From: ELB16-189 sp018266435 | Lineage (GTDB): Bacteria > Bacteroidota > Bacteroidia > Cytophagales > Cyclobacteriaceae | Direction of reading: 5' to 3' | NCBI GenBank assembly: GCA_030123525.1 | Contig: CP126125.1 | Coordinates: forward strand, 1,178,001-1,242,000 | Length of the DNA: 64,000 nt | Part shown: piece after piece, positions 60,634-64,000 of the stretch | How the letters are laid out: the number at the start of each line of letters is the position of its first letter | Numbering within the stretch: the stretch's first letter is position 1 | Position numbers and translations under genes: made by a program | The notes under the pieces: generated by a model | Told to the model about the DNA's origin: nothing | Databases searched by the model: none | What the model saw: only the letters and a program-made list of their open reading frames with translations

Positions 60634-61779
60634 TTACATGGAAAAATGGTAGAGGTAAATCAACGAAAAAGGGATCAGAAAAAAAGTGAGCAATAAAAAT
60701 AAAAATCCAGCTACCCGGTAGCGAAGGGTCAGTTTCCCCAACTGAGTAGCCATCTGATAAGGAACTTCTTTCAGGTATGGTGTGCGAAAGAAAATAATAA
60801 CCCCTATAAAATTGAAAAGGAAGTGAGCCCAAGCAATGCTGATGGCCGCATAAGAATTAAATGCGCTAACCAGAAATGCAGTGATGGTGGTACCAATGTT
60901 TGCTCCCAAAATAAAGGCAGTACCGGTTCTCAACCGGATAATTTTTTTTGCTGTCAGTGGCACGATCAATGAAGTGGTAACTGTGCTGGAGCGGATAGCA
61001 GCTGTGATGAAAAGCCCCCAGCCAAAAGATTTATACGAATTATTAAAAATCAATTTGCGTAATTTTTCCTGAGCACTTACACCCAGGGCATTAGTAATCA
61101 TCTTGCGGAAGAAAAGCATCGAACCGAGCAGCAGCACAACTGAAAGAGCCGCTAAAAAATAAGCATTACCGATTTTTGCTGAGATAAAATTCACAGGAGA
61201 GCTGATTTCAGCACCGAGCAATGAAAAAGTTTCAACGGCTGACCCGGCAGGCTCATGAAAAAAACGAACGGCAATAAACTGAGAAAGCCCCGATAAAAAA
61301 TGGAAATAATACTCCAATGGAAATAAAATTAATGCGGTGAGAATATTAAAAAACGCGTGATACGTTCCTGAGGTTATCGCCCTGCGAAATTCTTTTTTAT
61401 GACTGATGAAACTAAGCGATACAATCGTGCTGGTAATGGTGGTGCCAATGTTGGCACCCATGATGAGAGGCACAGCACTAGACAGCGAAAGCGAACCCGA
61501 GGCAACGAGCACTACCGTGATTGATGTTGTGGCCGAACTACTTTGAATCAATGCCGATAATAACAGCCCGATGAATAAACCGGTAAAAGGATTTGATGTG
61601 GCAAGCAGTAGGGTGTCTGTCACCACGCTGCCCATTCGCTGAAGAGCCGCCATCATTAAGTCGAGCGAAAAGAAAAATACCGCCAGGCCAATGATAAAAT
61701 ACATGAGCGATTGCAAGAAACCTCTCCAAGGAAAAGTATGTTTGGGTTCTAAGGTAATGTTGGGGGTTGTTTCCATCAC
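60634..61779 (-). CDS. Na+/phosphate cotransporter family protein (NptA/PNaS)
   Basis: 381 residues. Two inverted repeats each with a helix-breaking Ser-rich motif: GLLLSALIQSSSATTSITVV near residue 57 and ITAAIRSSTVTTSLIVPLT near 262, with GANIGTTITS and GANIGTTITAFLVSAF after them. About nine membrane helices are visible, and no PhoU-like cytosolic tail is present. The second motif has R-S-S-T in place of Q-S-S-S. Members import phosphate with sodium, but some regulate other substrates. It ends about 90 nt ahead of the holin-like gene. Confidence 0.92.
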   Translation of the reverse strand: MMETTPNITLEPKHTFPWRGFLQSLMYFIIGLAVFFFSLDLMMAALQRMGSVVTDTLLLATSNPFTGLFIGLLLSALIQSSSATTSITVVLVASGSLSLSSAVPLIMGANIGTTITSTIVSLSFISHKKEFRRAITSGTYHAFFNILTALILFPLEYYFHFLSGLSQFIAVRFFHEPAGSAVETFSLLGAEISSPVNFISAKIGNAYFLAALSVVLLLGSMLFFRKMITNALGVSAQEKLRKLIFNNSYKSFGWGLFITAAIRSSTVTTSLIVPLTAKKIIRLRTGTAFILGANIGTTITAFLVSAFNSYAAISIAWAHFLFNFIGVIIFFRTPYLKEVPYQMATQLGKLTLRYRVAGFLFLLLTFFLIPFSLIYLYHFSM

Positions 61780-61834
61780 ACGGTAAAGATACGAGCCGGC
61801 CTTAAAACGCAGCCGCGCAAATTAAACCCTTCGA

Positions 61835-63031
61835 TTATATTTCCATTAATTCTTTTATGGCAAGCCAAGCCATCAACCCAGGGCCAATTTGCAGGGCCGA
61901 TTCGTCAATATCAAATGTGGGGGTGTGAACATAGGAAGTAATTCCGCGGGCTTCGTTACGGGTACCCAACCGATAAAATGATGCAGGAATTTGGTGCGAG
62001 TAATAAGCAAAATCTTCTGACCCCAAGGTAAGATCAAGATCTACTACATTTTCTTTTCCGAGGTATTCTTCAGCTGCGGTTCTGATTCTGCGAGTCAGCT
62101 CTGGATTATTTTCTAAGTAAGGATAACCATGCAGAATTTTTACCTCACACGTTGCCCCCATGCTCTCAGCCAAACCTTCGGCCATTTTTTTTATTTTTTC
62201 CAGTCCTTCTTTGCGCCACGTTTCATTGAGTGCACGAAATGTACCCGAGATTTTTACCTCATCGGGAATGATGTTGGTAGCACCATTGGCCACGATTTTA
62301 CCAAACGTTAAAACGGTGGGTTGCTTGGGGCTTGCCTTACGGCTGATGATTTGTTGCAACGCAATGATGATGTGCGAAGCGATCACTACCGGGTCAACAG
62401 TTAGTTCAGGGGCAGCGCCATGCCCGCCTTTTCCAATAACGGTTAAATAAATTTCATCGCTGCTGGCCATATACATGCCTTCGCGAAAACCAACCTTGCC
62501 CACAGGGATGAGCGGCATGACATGCTGACCAAGAATAGAAGAAGGCCTGGGATTTTCCAGCACACCTTCACGGATCATCAGCGAAGCACCGCCCGGGTTT
62601 TTCTCTTCACCCGGCTGGAAGATCAACTTCACGGTTCCTTCAAAATGATTTTTTAGTTCGCTCAGAATTTTTGCGGTACCCAACAAAGACGCAGTGTGCA
62701 CATCGTGGCCACAAGCGTGCATTACCCCAGGGTTTTGTGATTGGTATTCGGTTTCGTTGGCCTCCTGAATGGGCAACGCATCAATGTCGGCACGCAGGGC
62801 CACGGTTCTTCGGAACGGGTTTTTCCCTTCAATCAAAACAACAACCCCAGTTTTAGCCACACCTTCTGAGGGGGTTAACCCAAAACTTTTTAGTTTATCG
62901 GCAATGAATAGGGCTGTATTAAATTCGTTGTACGATAACTCGGGATGAGCGTGCAAGTGCCTGCGGTAAGAAATGATTTCTTGCGTGAAGTGTTCAGATA
63001 ATTTTTTTATTTGATCGGGAAGATTCATCAC
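61835..63031 (-). CDS. M20 family amidohydrolase (hippurate/N-acyl-amino-acid hydrolase type)
   Basis: 398 residues. Zinc amidohydrolase: RADIDALPIQEANETEYQS carries the first metal-binding Asp region, HACGHDVHTASLLGTAK the Cys/His ligands, and FQPGEEKNPGGASLMI the next Glu-Glu; GSEDFAYYS near the C-terminus is typical. The dimerisation domain is near 180-290. It hydrolyses N-acyl amino acids or similar amides in the cytoplasm; the exact substrate is not known. The MoxR gene upstream overlaps it by 4 nt. Confidence 0.93.
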   Translation of the reverse strand: MMNLPDQIKKLSEHFTQEIISYRRHLHAHPELSYNEFNTALFIADKLKSFGLTPSEGVAKTGVVVLIEGKNPFRRTVALRADIDALPIQEANETEYQSQNPGVMHACGHDVHTASLLGTAKILSELKNHFEGTVKLIFQPGEEKNPGGASLMIREGVLENPRPSSILGQHVMPLIPVGKVGFREGMYMASSDEIYLTVIGKGGHGAAPELTVDPVVIASHIIIALQQIISRKASPKQPTVLTFGKIVANGATNIIPDEVKISGTFRALNETWRKEGLEKIKKMAEGLAESMGATCEVKILHGYPYLENNPELTRRIRTAAEEYLGKENVVDLDLTLGSEDFAYYSHQIPASFYRLGTRNEARGITSYVHTPTFDIDESALQIGPGLMAWLAIKELMEI

Positions 63032-64000
63032 ATTTTTACCTGTGTCATCAACAAATCAATCAACTTATCTACGGTTTCACCTTCAGCCTCGGCTTTAAAG
63101 TTTCTGACCATGCGATGGCGCAGCACCGGCTTGGCCACGGCTTGCACATCTTCTATGTCGGGCGAGTATTTTTTGTTGAGCAGGGCATTGCATTTTGCGC
63201 CCAGTACCAGACTTTGTGAAGCGCGCGGTCCTGCGCCCCATTCCAAAAATTCTGTAGCCAGGGCAGAACCATTTCCGGGTCTTGTGGATGCCGTCAGCCG
63301 CACGGCATACTCAACGACATTATCGGCCACAGGTACGCGCCTGACCAGGTGCTGGTAAGCGATGATCTCCTCTGCAGTTAAAATCCGGTTTACGGAAACG
63401 GTCTCGTCAGAAGTGGTGCCTTTTACAATTTTCAGTTCCTGTTCGTATGAAGGATAATCCAAAAATATATTGAACATGAACCGATCCAGTTGTGCTTCGG
63501 GCAGCGGATAGGTTCCTTCTTGCTCAATGGGGTTTTGTGTGGCCATTACAAAAAAAGGCTGTGGCAAATTGTATTTTTTTCCGGCAATGGTAACGGCATT
63601 TTCTTGCATGGCCTCGAGCAGGGCCGCCTGAGTTTTGGGTGGGGTACGGTTAATTTCATCTGCTAAAATGATGTTGCCGAATACGGGGCCTTTTACAAAA
63701 TGAAAATTACGCTCTTTGTCCATTGTTTCAGCCCCGATAATGTCGCTGGGCATTAAATCAGGAGTAAACTGGATGCGCTTGAAGTCAAGATCAAGTGAGT
63801 GCGCGAGTGTCTGCACCAACAAAGTCTTGGCCAGACCAGGTACACCGATGAGCAGCGCATGGCTGTGGCAGAAGATGGCGGTAAGTGCCAGACGCACTAC
63901 ATCATCTTGCCCCACAATGATTTTGGCTATTTCTGATTTTAGGTTTTTATACGATTGAGCCAGCGCATCAGCGGCTTCCACATCATCACGAAAAACAGTT
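63028..64000 (-). CDS. MoxR family AAA+ ATPase (5' end beyond the window)
   Basis: At least 324 codons, open to the window edge. The frame reads through GTG 63981 and on (TVFRDDVEAADALAQ) with no stop, so the true start probably lies beyond 64000; relatives start a few residues before this. Walker A is LIGVPGLAKTLLV, Walker B is IILADEINRTPPKTQ, sensor 1 is MATQNPIEQEGTYPLPEAQLD, and the C-terminal lid holds RASQSLVLGAKCNAL. MoxR ATPases chaperone or activate VWA-domain partners, which would be expected just outside this window. It overlaps the M20 gene by 4 nt. Confidence 0.95.
   Translation of the reverse strand, partial: TVFRDDVEAADALAQSYKNLKSEIAKIIVGQDDVVRLALTAIFCHSHALLIGVPGLAKTLLVQTLAHSLDLDFKRIQFTPDLMPSDIIGAETMDKERNFHFVKGPVFGNIILADEINRTPPKTQAALLEAMQENAVTIAGKKYNLPQPFFVMATQNPIEQEGTYPLPEAQLDRFMFNIFLDYPSYEQELKIVKGTTSDETVSVNRILTAEEIIAYQHLVRRVPVADNVVEYAVRLTASTRPGNGSALATEFLEWGAGPRASQSLVLGAKCNALLNKKYSPDIEDVQAVAKPVLRHRMVRNFKAEAEGETVDKLIDLLMTQVKM

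Noticed and set aside
1..64000. CRISPR arrays, rRNA, tRNA, intact insertion sequences
   Set aside because: I looked for regularly spaced repeats, tRNA-like T-arm sequences in gaps, and transposase motifs and found none; a tRNAscan or ISfinder search was not possible here.

Overview
The window looks like one contiguous piece of a Bacteroidota chromosome, most likely order Cytophagales. The evidence is family content: a MurF-alanine racemase fusion, a GldJ-type gliding lipoprotein, a PorG-uppS-bamA-ompH-ompH cluster, DUF4175, DUF6089, DUF4834 and DUF2911 proteins, a bacterial geranylgeranylglyceryl phosphate synthase, and a very long SecA. Start regions lack clear Shine-Dalgarno sequences, and several carry the Bacteroidota -7 box TAnnTTTG. 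It is mostly housekeeping DNA. I see no rRNA, tRNA, CRISPR array, prophage or intact insertion sequence.

Layout. 1-84 is the C-terminus of an FtsX-like ABC permease. 265-3770 (+) holds fumarase (fumC), malate:quinone oxidoreductase (mqo) and a small lipoprotein, two consecutive TCA-cycle steps side by side. 3778-18277 (-) is a long co-directional block: a DUF4175 coiled-coil membrane protein, an anti-sigma-type ATPase, ybeY, mnmG, a methyltransferase, an Ig-like lipoprotein, a TPR protein and a beta-propeller histidine kinase. Two parS-like sites lie between ybeY and mnmG. 18334-24549 holds comF, gldJ, a small unknown, mfd and a small membrane protein. 24591-31266 (-) is a heavy-metal RND efflux operon with two accessory genes. 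31292-33269 is a divergent radical SAM / ACC-deaminase-like pair, followed by 540 bp of decayed sequence. 33812-36573 is murF-alr plus a tRNA-binding protein. 36638-40330 holds a HisA-like protein without its catalytic aspartate, a DUF2911 protein, a 35-residue membrane peptide, a LOG-family protein and an aspartyl protease. 40339-44428 (-) reads glyA, tatC, rpiB, nitroreductase, dehydratase. 44653-51158 (+) is the envelope cluster (DUF6089 pair, uppS, bamA, two ompH), closed by a clear terminator. 51275-54423 holds a DUF4834 protein, a secreted caspase-TPR protein and dapF. 54424-55162 contains remnants of a histidine kinase and of one more gene. 55163-59034 is secA plus a SPOR protein. 59040-64000 (-) holds a MoxR ATPase, an M20 amidohydrolase, a Na/phosphate transporter, two small membrane proteins and pcrB.

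How it works together. Much of the window builds or services the cell envelope: peptidoglycan precursors (murF-alr, dapF, uppS), outer-membrane biogenesis (bamA, ompH), export (secA, tatC) and gliding/type IX secretion (gldJ, porG-like). The points that most deserve a second look are the paired parS sites beside mnmG, the HisA homologue with an altered active site, the two decayed intergenic regions, and three genes whose -7 boxes sit only 5-7 nt before the start codon, suggesting near-leaderless mRNAs. I found no convincing entirely new multi-gene system.
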